Below are positions 11,118 to 22,208 of a stretch of DNA of 64,000 bases, one piece after another. The notes beneath the pieces are model-generated. The model had not been told where the DNA came from, searched no databases, and was given only the letters and a program-made list of their open reading frames with translations. How positions within the stretch are numbered: the first letter of the stretch is position 1; the number at the start of each line of letters is the position of its first letter. A program made the translations under genes and the position numbers. Origin of the DNA: Trichosporon coremiiforme (lineage: Eukaryota; Basidiomycota; Tremellomycetes; Trichosporonales; Trichosporonaceae); NCBI GenBank assembly GCA_039545355.1, contig BCJJ01000026.1, positions 310,001 to 374,000 of the forward strand, written 5' to 3'.

Positions 11118-13383
11118 CTACTGGCCCGTGATGAAGGGGTGGTTGAGCGCCTCGCGGGGCGTGATGCGGCGCAGCGGGTCGAGCGCGAGACACTTGTCCA
11201 GCAGATCAATGAACTGCTGGAGTTGCCTCAGCTCCGCCTCGGGCATCTTCATCTGCGCCGAGCTGGAGGGCATGAGGCGGGATCTGAGGTCGCGCGACGG
11301 CTTGTTGATGACGACAGTTTTGACGACGTCGGCGCCCGTGATACGGTCGCGCTCGATAGAGATGAAGTTCATGTTCTCGTCGAAGTGGTCGTGCCCCAGC
11401 GACGCCTTCTTGATGAGACGGTTCGGGATCTTGCCCTTCGTCTCCATCATGCAAAGCAGCATGTGGTTGTTCGACCGGCCAGGGAAGAGGATCTTGCCCG
11501 TGTACAGCTCGTACAACGTGCAGCCGATGGCCCACATATCGATCGCTGTATCGTACGGGAGACCGAGGACTGCGGTTAGCTTGGGGACCACGAACTGAGA
11601 GCTTACTGATTTCGGGAGCGCGGTAGAAACGCGACACGAGGTACGGCGTAATCTCGCCTGCGGAGACTTCGGCGGCAGTACCCAAGTCACACACTTTCAG
11701 GACTGCTTTGTTCTCGGACACGAGCACGTTATCGGGCTTGATATCGGCGTGGACGATGTTGCATCGCCGCATAAGCGAGAGCGCCAGAAGCATCTGGTGG
11801 CCATATGCGCGGACTGCCTTCATGTTGAGGCCGACGTCCTTGCCGAAGCGCTTGATGACATCGCGGAGGTTCATGCTCATGCTCTCGGTGACAATGCAGA
11901 AGTGTCCGCGGTGCTCGAACGTGCGCTCCATGCGCACAACGTGCTTCTTGTCTCCAGGGTCCGCATCATTCAGCAGCTTCAGTACCTGCGCCTCCTTCCG
12001 GCCGGCGACGTACATGCTCTCCTGCGAACGCATGAGCTTGATCGCGACCTCGCGCCCGACCACGTCCTGATGCCGCTCCTGTCCGACCGCCTTCAGCACC
12101 TTCGCCTTGACAACGGCTGAGAACATGCCTTTGCCGAGGGTCACGGTGATCTGGTACCGCCCATCGTCAAGGATCTCGCCCGGCGTGATGCGGTAGTAGC
12201 CCTCCACATCGTCCACGTTATCGACGATCTCGAGGGCAGATGCGGCAGCAGATTTCGGCTTCTTGTCGATGTACTCGATCGCCTCGGTCCCGGTGGCGCC
12301 CTTGCGACGGCGCACCTTGACCTTGCGCTTCTTCTTCGGCGTCTCCTCGTCACCGAACGCGGCGAACATGTCCATCTCCTCGTCATCATCGTCCGACACC
12401 TCGATCTCCACCTCCTCCCACTCATCCTCCTTCTTCTCAGTGTCGGCGGGCATTTCCTTGTCGCCTCCCTTCGCCCTCTCGTTGTACTCAGCGGCCGAGA
12501 CGCCATCACGGTCGCTCTTCTCTGCTCCGGCGGGCTTCGCGAGGTCTCCTCCAGCGAGTGGCGTCGGCGCCTGAGAGGGGTTTGCAGTGTTCGGCGACGG
12601 TGCCTGGGAGCTCGTCGCAAGGTTCTGCATAAGAGGCGTCGCGCCCGTCTCCGTGTTCGTACCAGTACCCGGCCCGTTGCTAGCAGGGCTCTGGGCAGCC
12701 GACGGTTTGGCAGGCGAGCCCGGGAGGGACGGCTTCGGCCCCTCACCGGCACGGAACTTGGCAAGGAGAGCTTCGCGCTTCTTTCGACGCTCCTCGATAC
12801 GCTTCTCCTCGTCCATCTCCTCCTCGGGCTCTGGCTCTGGTTCATCAGCAGCAGGGGCAGGCGCAGGGACAGCGATCTTGACGGGATCGTGTGTGCGCCC
12901 CGCTTCCTTCTCCTTCACCCGCGGGTCACTGGGGATACTGACCGGCTGGCGTACCGGAGATCGAACCGGCGACTTGACAGGAGAGCGGCGCGGGCTGAGG
13001 CGGCTGGTGTTAGCCCCGCGGGGCGGCGACTCGATCCTGGTGATGGTTAGCAGCGCCCGCATGTAAACCACTGATGCGACTCACTCTCCTTCCTCCTTCT
13101 CGTGGGATCTCTGAGGAGTGCGATCATGCCTGCGGTCATCGCGGCGGTAGTCTCTGTGGCGGTCGTACCCTACGTCTCTGCGTTCGCGCTCTCTGTCGCG
13201 ATGGCTGCTGTGGCCGTGGCCATGGCGGTCATGGCGTTCATCGCGGCGTCCGTTGCGGCTCGACTCGTGGTCTCCATCGCGGTCAGCGAAGTGTGCATCG
13301 CGCCAATCGCGAGGCCTGTCTCGGCGTTCGTTGCGCTCGTCAAGGTGCGGCGGGGCAGGACGCTTTGTTCCTGAGCTGGGCAT
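11118..13383 (-). CDS. PRP4: PRP4 kinase (PRPF4B), spliceosomal
   Basis: Exons 13383-13085, 13036-11607 and 11569-11118 give 726 aa. The N-terminus is an Arg-Asp-His-rich, RS-like segment followed by SPVKSPVRSPVRQPVS proline-directed sites and acidic stretches. The kinase domain (about 370-720) has LGKGMFSAVVKAK as glycine loop, HADIKPDN as catalytic loop, CDLGTA in place of DFG, and an activation segment ITPYLVSRFYRAPEI. The TPY-type loop and GCTLYELYTGKILFPG are hallmarks of PRP4, a CLK/DYRK relative that phosphorylates Prp6 and Prp31 before activation of the pre-catalytic spliceosome. The HAD and DLG variants keep the essential aspartates. A splicing kinase fits an intron-rich genome. Confidence 0.93.
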
Positions 13384-13782
13384 GGTGTGAGAACAGTCTG
13401 GCACACGGAGAGGGGGAGATTACAGGATGGAGGGGGTGGGTATGGCTGCGGCAGCTTGGCCGTGTGCTTTACCTGGGTGGGTGCGGCGGTGGCGTGCAGC
13501 ACGAAGGTGAGGTGTTGTTGAAGGGAAGGAAAGGTTGTGCGAGGATGAAAGAGGGAAGGAAGGTGGTGAAGGTCTCTAGAGTTCGCCGCCAGCTGGGATT
13601 GTTATCGCCCGGTAACTGGGACCGTGCACCGTAGCCGCATTGCTCTACGCAACGGACGGAAGCAAATTCGCGAAGTGGAGGCCTGTCCACCCGGTGCCTG
13701 GGAGGACATCGATTGTTGACATCGGTGGATCGCGACGGCGACGACTCTCCCTGACCTGAACTTCGACCACAGGAAGACGACC
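13384..13782. promoter_or_regulatory. Divergent promoter PRP4 / APC8
   Basis: 399 bp without a gene, between two divergent starts. The sequence is purine-rich near 13500-13570 (runs such as GAAGGGAAGGAAAGG). No specific binding site is assigned. Confidence 0.45.
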
Positions 13783-15655
13783 ATGCCGCCAAAACTCGCC
13801 CCGGCCGCCAAGGTGCAGATGGCACATGACTTGAGAACGACAGTACGAGAGCTGAAGGATAGAGGTCTGCTCGTAGCAGCGAAATGGTGAGCCATTTTGG
13901 CTTGTGCCAGCTGACCCCAGGGCGTCAGAGCTGCTGATGTCGCTGCCGAGGGAGTATCGTTCCGCGCCGTATCTCCCTTTCTCTCCGCCACCACAAGATA
14001 CTTCGCTAGTCGGCGGCTCGCCGGTGGCCCGACCTAGACCAAGCTTTGGAGAGCTGCAAGACAGCCCTGCCGGCGCGGGCTTCGACAGTTTCGACCTGGG
14101 TGACGAGCGGCCGGCGATGACGATGGCGGAGGGGGAGGCGGGGCCCTCTCGCGCGCGGACACGGCACGGCGTCGAGATTGAGGAGGAGGAAGACGTGCTG
14201 GAGGAGGACGACTTCCAGCTCGCCAAGTCTTATTTCGACATCCACGAGCTGGACCGGGTAGTGCACACTCTGCGAGCGGCGCGGGGGTCCCGCTCCCGTT
14301 TCCTGCGCAACTACGCAGCCTACCTGAGCGCAGACCGGAAGGCGCAGGAATCCCTCCCACACTTCCTGGACACGAAGCAGGAGCGCTTGGCTTTGTTCCC
14401 AGCGCTGACACAGATCCTCGCCGAACTGCAGCCCGAGACGGACCCATACCTCGTCTACCTCCGTGGCCTGGTCCATATGCGCTTGGAGCAGCGGGACGCC
14501 GCCGTCGAGTGCTTTGTGACCTCGGTCCGCGCCAAGCCCTACAACTGGAGCTGTTGGAGCCAGCTCGCGCAACTCGTCGATTCGGCCGACACCTTCATCG
14601 CGCTGAAGGAGCGCCTGCCTAGCGGGCCGATGCTCAGTTTCTTCGCAATCACAGTCATGCTCGATCTGCACACGGCTACGGACCTGGTGCTGACGATGAT
14701 TGGCGAACTGCAGCAGACATTCCCCGACAGCGTGCACCTGAAGGCGCAGCGCGCGATGGTGTACTACCACATGCGCGACTTTGCGACGGCCGAGGCCGAG
14801 TTCGACGCCGTGCAGGCCGCAGACCCGTTCCGCATGGAAGAGGTCGACATCTACAGCAACATGCTGTACGTGATGGACAAGCGCGCGAAACTCGGCAAGC
14901 TGGCGCACGAGTACGCCGAGCTCGACCGCAACCGGCCAGAGGTCTGCACCCTCATCGGCAACTACTACAGCAGCCGCGCCGACCACACCAAGGCAATCAC
15001 GTACTTCCGTCGCGCACTCACTTTCAACCGCGAGTACCTGCCAGCGTGGACGTTGATGGGGCACGAGTTTGTCGAACTGAAGAACTCGCACGCCGCCATC
15101 GAAGCCTATCGCAAGGCGATCGACGTCAACCCCAAGGACTACAGGGCGTGGTACGGCCTCGGCCAGGCGTACGAGTTACTCGACATGCCCATGTACGCGA
15201 TCGAGTACTACAACCAAGCGACCTCGTTGCGTCCCTACGACTGTCGAATGTGGACCGCGCTCGCGACCGTGTACGAGGGTCTGGGACGGGTTGGCGACGC
15301 CATCTCAGCGCACACCCGCGCGCTCCTGGGTGCGGACAAGGCGCAGACACCGACGATCCTCGCTAAGCTCGCAAGCCTGCACACGACGGTCGATGGCGCG
15401 AGGGGCATCAGCCCAAGTCCCGATGCGGTCGGGTATCACCGCAAACTCCTCGCGCTGGGGGAGAGGGAGAAGACGAGCATCGTCGAGCTCGCCCCGAGCT
15501 ACCTTGCTGTTGCGGAGTGGGAGACGGCCACGGATAAGGGCGACTGGACGCTTGCGGCGCAGTACCTCGAGAAGGTCGCTGCGAGCAATGCGCACGAGCG
15601 CGATCGGGCGGCAGAGCTGCTCAGAGAGCTCAGAGTCAAAGAGGCGCGCATGTAG
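13783..15655 (+). CDS. CDC23: APC8/CDC23, TPR subunit of the anaphase-promoting complex
   Basis: Exons 13783-13886 and 13921-15655 give 612 aa, with one 34-nt intron near the 5' end. The N-terminus forms the helical Apc8 dimer segment (LRTTVRELKDRGLLVAAKWASELL). A serial TPR array follows from about residue 120, with consensus repeats such as NYYSSRADHTKAITYFRRAL, AWTLMGHEFVELKNSHAAIE and AWYGLGQAYELLDMPMYAIE. This order and length fit Cdc23/Apc8. The complex is a nuclear E3 ligase that drives mitotic exit. An acidic insert (EIEEEEDVLEEDD, about 120-135) sits between the N-terminal helices and the TPRs. Confidence 0.93.
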
Positions 15656-15879
15656 AGCACATAGGTGACAGATGCAGACTTGTACATAGACTTGGGCGTG
15701 GATAGATGCAGTGCATGGACAGGAGCTGAGAGAGTATAAAGTTGCTACAATGAGATGTGTCGCGGGTTGTACGTGTGTCGCGTACAACTTTTCTTCTGTT
15801 TTCTGGATTTGATTTCGGGTTCCTCTTCTTCTCCTCCTTCGTTCCTCCTTCGTCCTTCTTCTCCACGGTGACAGCGGAC

Positions 15880-18800
15880 CTACTCCGCAGCCTGCGGGGG
15901 CGAGAAGATGCGCGTAAAGTCACGAAGCACCTCCTCCTTGTTCCCCTCGTCACCCGGCTCGGAAATCTGCGGCAGCAGCTCCCTGAGCCTTGCGATGCTG
16001 CGGAGACGGTATCTCCACGAGGTGATGTACTCTGCGCTGGCGGCATCGGTCGAGTTCTGGACGTGCTGGAAGCGGACCGCCATCGAGTGCGCATGGTGCG
16101 CCATCTGTCTGACAAGGCTGGGCAGATTCTTCTTCGACACGAGCTTGTACTCGCCAATAGGGCTGAAGTCGGGGATGCCGGGGGCGCGCTGCAGCGTGAC
16201 CTTGAAGAAGTCCTCGCTGTCGCCGCCCCAATCATCGAGGCCGCCGGCCCCACCCGCGGTGCCGGGAGGAGGAGACGTCGCGCCTCCGAGCCCACTGGGG
16301 CCCATGGGACCGCCAGAGCCATCGGCGACGTCGCGCGTGGCATACGGAGAGATAACAATGTTGATAAAGTTGAACTGCGTGCGAAGCGTGTCGAAGGCAT
16401 AGTCCTGGCCCGACTCGTTGTAGACAATGCGCACGTAGTCGTTGCCGACAAGACGCTTCTTGTTGTTGAAGTCTGGGTCGTGCGGGAGGTTCGGCACCAG
16501 CGTGACCGTGTGGAAGATGATCTGCGCAAGATCGTCCCACCACGCGTACGCGTAGGCGCCGTCCGTGTCGTTCTGGCGGTCAAGCTTGCCCGTGAACACG
16601 TCCATCTGGCCCTTGAGCTTGATGACACGGCCAAGACCGGCCATGAAGTCAAGGTACAGCGGTGAACCGTCCGTGTTGCCGAGGATCTCGCGCTCAGTCG
16701 TTTGACCAGGGCCGACGTAGAGCACGGCGATGGACTGCGCGTTGATGACATTCGTAGCCTCGATACCGCGCAGGGCACGGTCGAACTTGGGCTCCTTCGG
16801 GATAATGCGTCCACGCGGGATGGCAGCGCTGCTGTTTGGGTATGACGACAGAAGCTGCAGCGCGAGATACGATGGCTCAATGACGACGTCTTTGCGGCGC
16901 TGGGATGGCGTTACACCAGACCAGACGTAGGTCTCCGGCTCCTGAGTGTCCGTCTTGTGCTTGACGAGCGCGATGGCGCGGGCGGGGTCGTCTTCGCCAG
17001 ACCCATCGATCGCCTTATCGGCAGGCACCTCAGACTTATTCTCTTCTGATACGTCCTGGTCCGCGACGGCCTCGATGTTGACATCGCGCACGAGCTCGCG
17101 GTTCGCCATGAGACTCGCAGGAAGCGAGGTCATGTCAGCGTTCGCCTCGCCGAGATCTAACAGAGGCACATTCTCGAGCTTGCACACGACGGCGGTCTGA
17201 CCAGTGGCGCGCGTGGTCTGGATTGTGGCCCAGCCTGTGCGCGCGTGCGCCGTGATAGTGATGATGGCACCACCGAGCAGCCACGATTGCGAGCGCGGAG
17301 GGGTGTCGTTGTTTCCGTTCTGGACCATGACCATCTCGTTCAGGAACGATGAGGCAGGCTTCGGGTCCGCGTTGCCATACGTGTAGCGTGCGAGCCAGTC
17401 GAAGCACACCTCTGTGCGCTCGTCGACAGGCGCGCGCTGCGATTTGGCGTGCAGCAGTCCGCGCACGAGCTCGCTGACGTGACGCTGTCGCTGCGGAATC
17501 TTGAGCGTCAAGAACCACAAATAGATGGCGTGATACGCGAGACCGATCACATGCTGCGAGAGCGTGTAAGCGTCCTTCGCACCGCTGAAGTCGATACTCT
17601 GGTCCGAGCGCGTGTTGTGCTCCGCGATGTAGCCGATCGCTACAGCGAAGACGAGACGGTACTGGTCATCGGTGAAGTTGCGGTAGAGCGACGAGTTGCC
17701 GAGCGCGACGAGGAACTCGAGAATGTGCACCGCGACAGCGGGGGTGGAGAGAATCTGCTGCGTCTTCTGCAGGATGGCGAGCATGTTCTTTGCGACGTAC
17801 GGCTCCAGCTCGTGGATGCAGATTGTGAGCGCCTGCAGACACGGCTTGGCGAGAAGCGCATTGCCCTCGAGTCCCGCGACGAGCGACTGCACGAGCGCGT
17901 CGCATTCGCCCCTGTCAAAGGTGGAGCGGTACGAAATCAGAATCGACAGACTCTGGTAGGCGGCCGAATTGATGTGAGGACGCTTGATGAACGAAGGCGT
18001 CTGGAAGCGGCGCTCCCAGCGGTTGTCAGTCTCGAGAATGCCCTCACAGAGTACACGGAGCAGACCCTTAACCTCGCGGGTCGCACGCGTGCCGTGGAAG
18101 AAGTGCTTGTTGCCGAGCTGCTGAGGCAGGAACGTGAGCACGTACGAGACGAGCTCCCAGTTCGACTCCCAGCGAAGCAGTCCGTTCAGCGCACGCACGT
18201 ACTCGGACACGGGAAGCCAGACACCCTCCACAAGCGGCGCGCCCTCCACCATGAGACTGGGGTGGTACGGGTCGTACGTCATGAGACCCTCGGAGGGTTG
18301 GTTGTCGGGCGGCGCCTCAAAGCTCAGTGTCTCCGGAACACACCACAACGGGTTGTACTGCTGCGAGTCGATGCTAGCAGTACGCAGCATGGGCCCGGCA
18401 GCCTTGGAACGGGAGCGCGAGCGAGTCGACGGCTGATCGGGACGAGCAGTGCGGCCACGCTCCTCGTCCACACCACCAGTGGACGCACGTCCGCCTGCAG
18501 GACCTTGTGAGCGCATGCGCTTCCGCTGCTCGTCCTGCTCGATCGCCTGGCGCACACTCTCCTCCGTCTCCTTCGTGCGGTATAGGATCGAAGCGAACGG
18601 CGCGACGAAGCGGTTGATGTCGCCGCGGAACAGGATGCGGTGCTGCCGGTCGGCGCGCAGACGCATAGACCACTGCAGAATCGTGAGGCGAGCGCGAGGG
18701 CAGCGAGCCGGTAACTTCGTGATTCCTGGTGTCTCAGACAGAGGGAACAAGAGACAGATGAGATCACGGTACACGACGATGCAGCGCGCGGACGCCGGTG

Positions 18801-21729
18801 TACGGATTGGACGCTGTCCATTGACCCGCGTCTGCGGCGAGGTGAACGCGAGCCGCGTGAAAATCGCGATAAGCGCCTGGACCGCCTGCACACTCTTGCA
18901 GTCGAAGTGCTGGTTGCCCTTCTGAGCTGCTGGCACGATCTTCTTGCTGTCCTCACTGTCCTTGCTAGACTTGCTGTCCTTCTCCTTGCTAATGTCCTCG
19001 TGGGCAACAGAAACATTGCTGCTCGAGCTCTGGCTGGGCTCGCGTGCGGGCGAAAGGGTGCGCATGAGCGAGCGGAGGCCAGACTCGCGCGGCGCGCGGC
19101 CACGCACGGGGTTTAATGGCGGGCTCGTCATGGGTTCGATGCCCGGCGACAGCGGTGATGTTAGGCGAGACGTGGCGGGCTCCCCACCGACAACTTCCTT
19201 GCACGCGGGCTCGTTTGCCAGCTTCGTAAGCAGCTTGCGGATGGTATCGAAGCTGCCGCTCTGCACCTCCTCCTCCATCTGCTGGGTCGGGAGCGCATTC
19301 GCATCCTCAGCCTCCACATCAACCTGGGCGAGGTTCGCCCGCTCACGTCGCCGCTCGTCGTCCTTCTGCATTGTCTCGGACACGGCGGCGCGCACAAGAA
19401 CCTCAAGGGCATCGTGGAGGAGCTCGTCGTCCGTCTCCTCTGGCAGCCAGCGCTCGAAGTACGGCACGATGACCTGCTCGACGAGCTGCTCTCGGCTCTC
19501 GGGCAGGTCTTCAACGTACACGTACACGTCGTTGTAGAGCAGGTGCGAAACGCGCTCGCGAGCGATGGGAAGGTCGTTCGAGAGCGCAAAAGCCTCGAGC
19601 AGCTTCCAGATGTTTTTGATCCACTCGGACGTGAAGGGAAGACACAGGCACTCGCGCTGGTAGTAATCGATAATGATCGCGCCCGTCTCCTCGTCCAAAT
19701 TCGGACCCAGATCAAGCAGCAGCTCGATGTACTTCGGGTGGTAGAACGAGGGGTCCGACTGTGCAGCCGCCGACTGGCTCGAGTGCAGACGCGCGTGTAG
19801 CTTACCGACCGCGTTCGGAACGCGGTGCACCAGCGTGCTGAACAGCGAGACAAGCGGCACATTGCCCGCCTTCAGTAAGCCCCTTCCAGAGTCGGGTGCG
19901 TTCGCTTGAACAACGGCGCGGAGACCGTCGAGAACCTCGGCGGCAGCCTCTCCCTCCGTCCATGCATCGACATTGCCAGTGGCAGTTCCATCCTCGAGCG
20001 CATTCAGGTGCGTTTCCACAAGGTGCAGGATCTCCATGTCAACGGGGTTCCAACGCGTCCACACATCAATCCTGTCGTTGCCAGGGAATCGGGCGGTTGA
20101 CTCGGCCGCGACGAGCGAGGAAGCGAGCGAAGAGAACGAGAAGGAGCGTGTTCCGAGGCGTGCCATGAAGGCGGCGTCCTGAATGCAGACACGAACGATG
20201 ACAACAGCGCCGCGGGTCACCTTGCGCTCCACGTCAATGTTCTTGCGTGCCTCGTTCTTCGTGATGATGAGCCGTCCCTCGAGTGCCTTGCGCAGGGCAA
20301 GTTCACCTCGGCGTCCGCTCTTTGCTCCGAGCATCGTCTGCACAAGCTCTTGCGCAACCAACAGCAAGTCCGCACCCAACATTGTGTCGTCCTGTCCGAA
20401 CGCGAAGCACAGCAGCTCAAACACACGGTTGAACAGGTCGTCATTGATCGTCGTCGTCTCGAAGAGCATGTGCACGAGGGCGCACATGGCTTTGAACGGT
20501 GACTCCCACTTGGGCGGCCGGGTGATAGGCGAGCGTGACGGCGATTTGGATGGCTTGGTGGGGAAAGGCTCCACGCGCCCTACCGTTAAGCTCGAGGTAC
20601 GGCGTGTCTCGGCGCCCCGGCGGACGGCACTGACGGGTGAGCTGTGCTTCGAGTGGTGGACCGAGGAGTGCGTAGAGCTTGGTCCATGGGGCGACGTTGC
20701 ACCCTCTGGTGCGGAGGCAGCGATGGTGGCTGTAATGCCGGCCCACAGGTACTTGAGGATCGGGCGTACAACGGCGCTCAGGTCGTTGGGTGCGAAGAGG
20801 GGAAGGCGGTTCTGGATGATGGACGAGAGAAGGGCGATAATCTCACACGCTGCTGTTGCAGGTGACGCGCTCTTGATGGGGCCAAAGGGCGTGTCGCGAC
20901 TGTCGTCGAGCGCATTGTCGTCCAGGTCAGAGCACCATGCCACCCAGTCGGGCTGCAGGTCGATCAGCGTGCTCGTCAGCCAACCTGCGATGCCATCCAT
21001 GCCGTCCATGTATTGGCCGTCGCGCGTCAGCGCCTTGAGGGCGCCGACCTCGACAAAGATCTGGTTTGTGTGCATGGGTCCCGATCCTGGAGAGTTAGCA
21101 GACGGGGCCGTAATCAGGCGATACAACGTCTCCTTCGTAACGGTCGGCGGGAGATAGGCGGGAGCGGGGTCCAGGGCTGCTTCGCGCGGCGGCATTGCAC
21201 CCAACAACACTGCGAGCAGCCGCACGGCGGCGGTCCGCAAGGCGTACTCGCTGTTCGGGGAGCAAAAGTCAATCGCGTACGCGTACAGCTTCCGCGCGCC
21301 CTCGGCATCGAAGCCCAACTCCTCGAGCGACGGCTGGCTAGAGCCATGATGATCGAGCAGGACATTGGCGAGGTGCACGCTCGTCGCCTTCACGAGATCG
21401 ACAAGCTCTGTGCTCTTTTTGTCCGCTGTCTCCATAGACGCAAGCGCTTGGTCGATCTGGAACGGGGCAGACGACCCGGAGGCGGCGGGGGCAGAGATAC
21501 CGGGCAAGGGCACCGTGCCTCCGCGTGGTGAAGTGAGCCTTGCGGCGTCCTCATCGAACTGGTCGCTGGTAGTGACGCTCGAGCTGGGAATCGCTTTTCG
21601 TGCATCAACCTGGTTCGAAGTGAGGGCTAAGGAAGACGACTTGGACGAGGACGACTTGTTGCTGGTGCGGCGCCCAAAGAGGAGGGCCGTCAGAGACGTC
21701 GCATGACTCTGGGGCCGTTTGTCGGCCAT
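15880..21729 (-). CDS. TSC2: Tuberin (TSC2), Rap-GAP-type GTPase activator for Rheb
   Basis: A single uninterrupted frame of 1949 codons, unusual here because most neighbours have several introns. The long N-terminal half is helical (HEAT-like) with tuberin-type segments. The C-terminal Rap-GAP domain (about 1650-1820) has KKRLVGNDYVRIVYNESG followed by FDTLRTQFNFINIVISPY. The asparagine of GND (about residue 1763) corresponds to the catalytic Asn-thumb of this GAP class. Tuberin with hamartin (TSC1) switches off Rheb and so restrains TORC1. TSC1 is not in the window. A glycine-rich insert (GGSGGPMGPSGLGG-like, about 1800-1830) lies next to the GAP core. The start MADKRPQSHATS is the first ATG in the frame. 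Confidence 0.93.
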   Translation of the reverse strand: MADKRPQSHATSLTALLFGRRTSNKSSSSKSSSLALTSNQVDARKAIPSSSVTTSDQFDEDAARLTSPRGGTVPLPGISAPAASGSSAPFQIDQALASMETADKKSTELVDLVKATSVHLANVLLDHHGSSQPSLEELGFDAEGARKLYAYAIDFCSPNSEYALRTAAVRLLAVLLGAMPPREAALDPAPAYLPPTVTKETLYRLITAPSANSPGSGPMHTNQIFVEVGALKALTRDGQYMDGMDGIAGWLTSTLIDLQPDWVAWCSDLDDNALDDSRDTPFGPIKSASPATAACEIIALLSSIIQNRLPLFAPNDLSAVVRPILKYLWAGITATIAASAPEGATSPHGPSSTHSSVHHSKHSSPVSAVRRGAETRRTSSLTVGRVEPFPTKPSKSPSRSPITRPPKWESPFKAMCALVHMLFETTTINDDLFNRVFELLCFAFGQDDTMLGADLLLVAQELVQTMLGAKSGRRGELALRKALEGRLIITKNEARKNIDVERKVTRGAVVIVRVCIQDAAFMARLGTRSFSFSSLASSLVAAESTARFPGNDRIDVWTRWNPVDMEILHLVETHLNALEDGTATGNVDAWTEGEAAAEVLDGLRAVVQANAPDSGRGLLKAGNVPLVSLFSTLVHRVPNAVGKLHARLHSSQSAAAQSDPSFYHPKYIELLLDLGPNLDEETGAIIIDYYQRECLCLPFTSEWIKNIWKLLEAFALSNDLPIARERVSHLLYNDVYVYVEDLPESREQLVEQVIVPYFERWLPEETDDELLHDALEVLVRAAVSETMQKDDERRRERANLAQVDVEAEDANALPTQQMEEEVQSGSFDTIRKLLTKLANEPACKEVVGGEPATSRLTSPLSPGIEPMTSPPLNPVRGRAPRESGLRSLMRTLSPAREPSQSSSSNVSVAHEDISKEKDSKSSKDSEDSKKIVPAAQKGNQHFDCKSVQAVQALIAIFTRLAFTSPQTRVNGQRPIRTPASARCIVVYRDLICLLFPLSETPGITKLPARCPRARLTILQWSMRLRADRQHRILFRGDINRFVAPFASILYRTKETEESVRQAIEQDEQRKRMRSQGPAGGRASTGGVDEERGRTARPDQPSTRSRSRSKAAGPMLRTASIDSQQYNPLWCVPETLSFEAPPDNQPSEGLMTYDPYHPSLMVEGAPLVEGVWLPVSEYVRALNGLLRWESNWELVSYVLTFLPQQLGNKHFFHGTRATREVKGLLRVLCEGILETDNRWERRFQTPSFIKRPHINSAAYQSLSILISYRSTFDRGECDALVQSLVAGLEGNALLAKPCLQALTICIHELEPYVAKNMLAILQKTQQILSTPAVAVHILEFLVALGNSSLYRNFTDDQYRLVFAVAIGYIAEHNTRSDQSIDFSGAKDAYTLSQHVIGLAYHAIYLWFLTLKIPQRQRHVSELVRGLLHAKSQRAPVDERTEVCFDWLARYTYGNADPKPASSFLNEMVMVQNGNNDTPPRSQSWLLGGAIITITAHARTGWATIQTTRATGQTAVVCKLENVPLLDLGEANADMTSLPASLMANRELVRDVNIEAVADQDVSEENKSEVPADKAIDGSGEDDPARAIALVKHKTDTQEPETYVWSGVTPSQRRKDVVIEPSYLALQLLSSYPNSSAAIPRGRIIPKEPKFDRALRGIEATNVINAQSIAVLYVGPGQTTEREILGNTDGSPLYLDFMAGLGRVIKLKGQMDVFTGKLDRQNDTDGAYAYAWWDDLAQIIFHTVTLVPNLPHDPDFNNKKRLVGNDYVRIVYNESGQDYAFDTLRTQFNFINIVISPYATRDVADGSGGPMGPSGLGGATSPPPGTAGGAGGLDDWGGDSEDFFKVTLQRAPGIPDFSPIGEYKLVSKKNLPSLVRQMAHHAHSMAVRFQHVQNSTDAASAEYITSWRYRLRSIARLRELLPQISEPGDEGNKEEVLRDFTRIFSPPQAAE

Positions 21730-22208
21730 GATAAGGGTGTGTCCACGGTCTCAGAGGTGAAGGTGGAGTTTTGGCGGGGTGGGGACTATGTCGACATGCG
21801 TTTTGGGGATCAATGGGTGGGTTGGTTTGGATCGGTGAGAGATGGTGAGAGATGGTGTTTAAGAGAGACGGTGTGTCGAGTTGAGTGAGGTTGTGTCTTG
21901 ATGGACCGTGGATTCGGATTCAGTCACGGCGTGAACGCTACGTCAGGTGCGTCATCCGGGTCGCCGATTAGCACTCTTCAGTCGGGAATTAGCCTGTGCC
22001 GATCGGAATGTAATCAACCGTAATCACGCATTAGGATCCTGCGTTCGCCACCCACCCGTGCCAAGCTCACCCCTGCCCAGGTGTAATTTTTGCAATCGGC
22101 GGCCTCCACCCACCTCCACCACTGCAATCCAAGTTTCTGACACCAGGTGACCAGAATTGCGGTTGCAAGCAACCACAACAACACCAACCACACGCAGGCC
22201 TAATAAAC
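21730..22208. promoter_or_regulatory. Divergent promoter TSC2 / RRP17
   Basis: 479 bp gene-free, between divergent starts. An imperfect inverted repeat TGACACCAGGTGACCA lies near 22138-22153, about 60 bp before the RRP17 start. Nothing else stands out. Confidence 0.4.
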
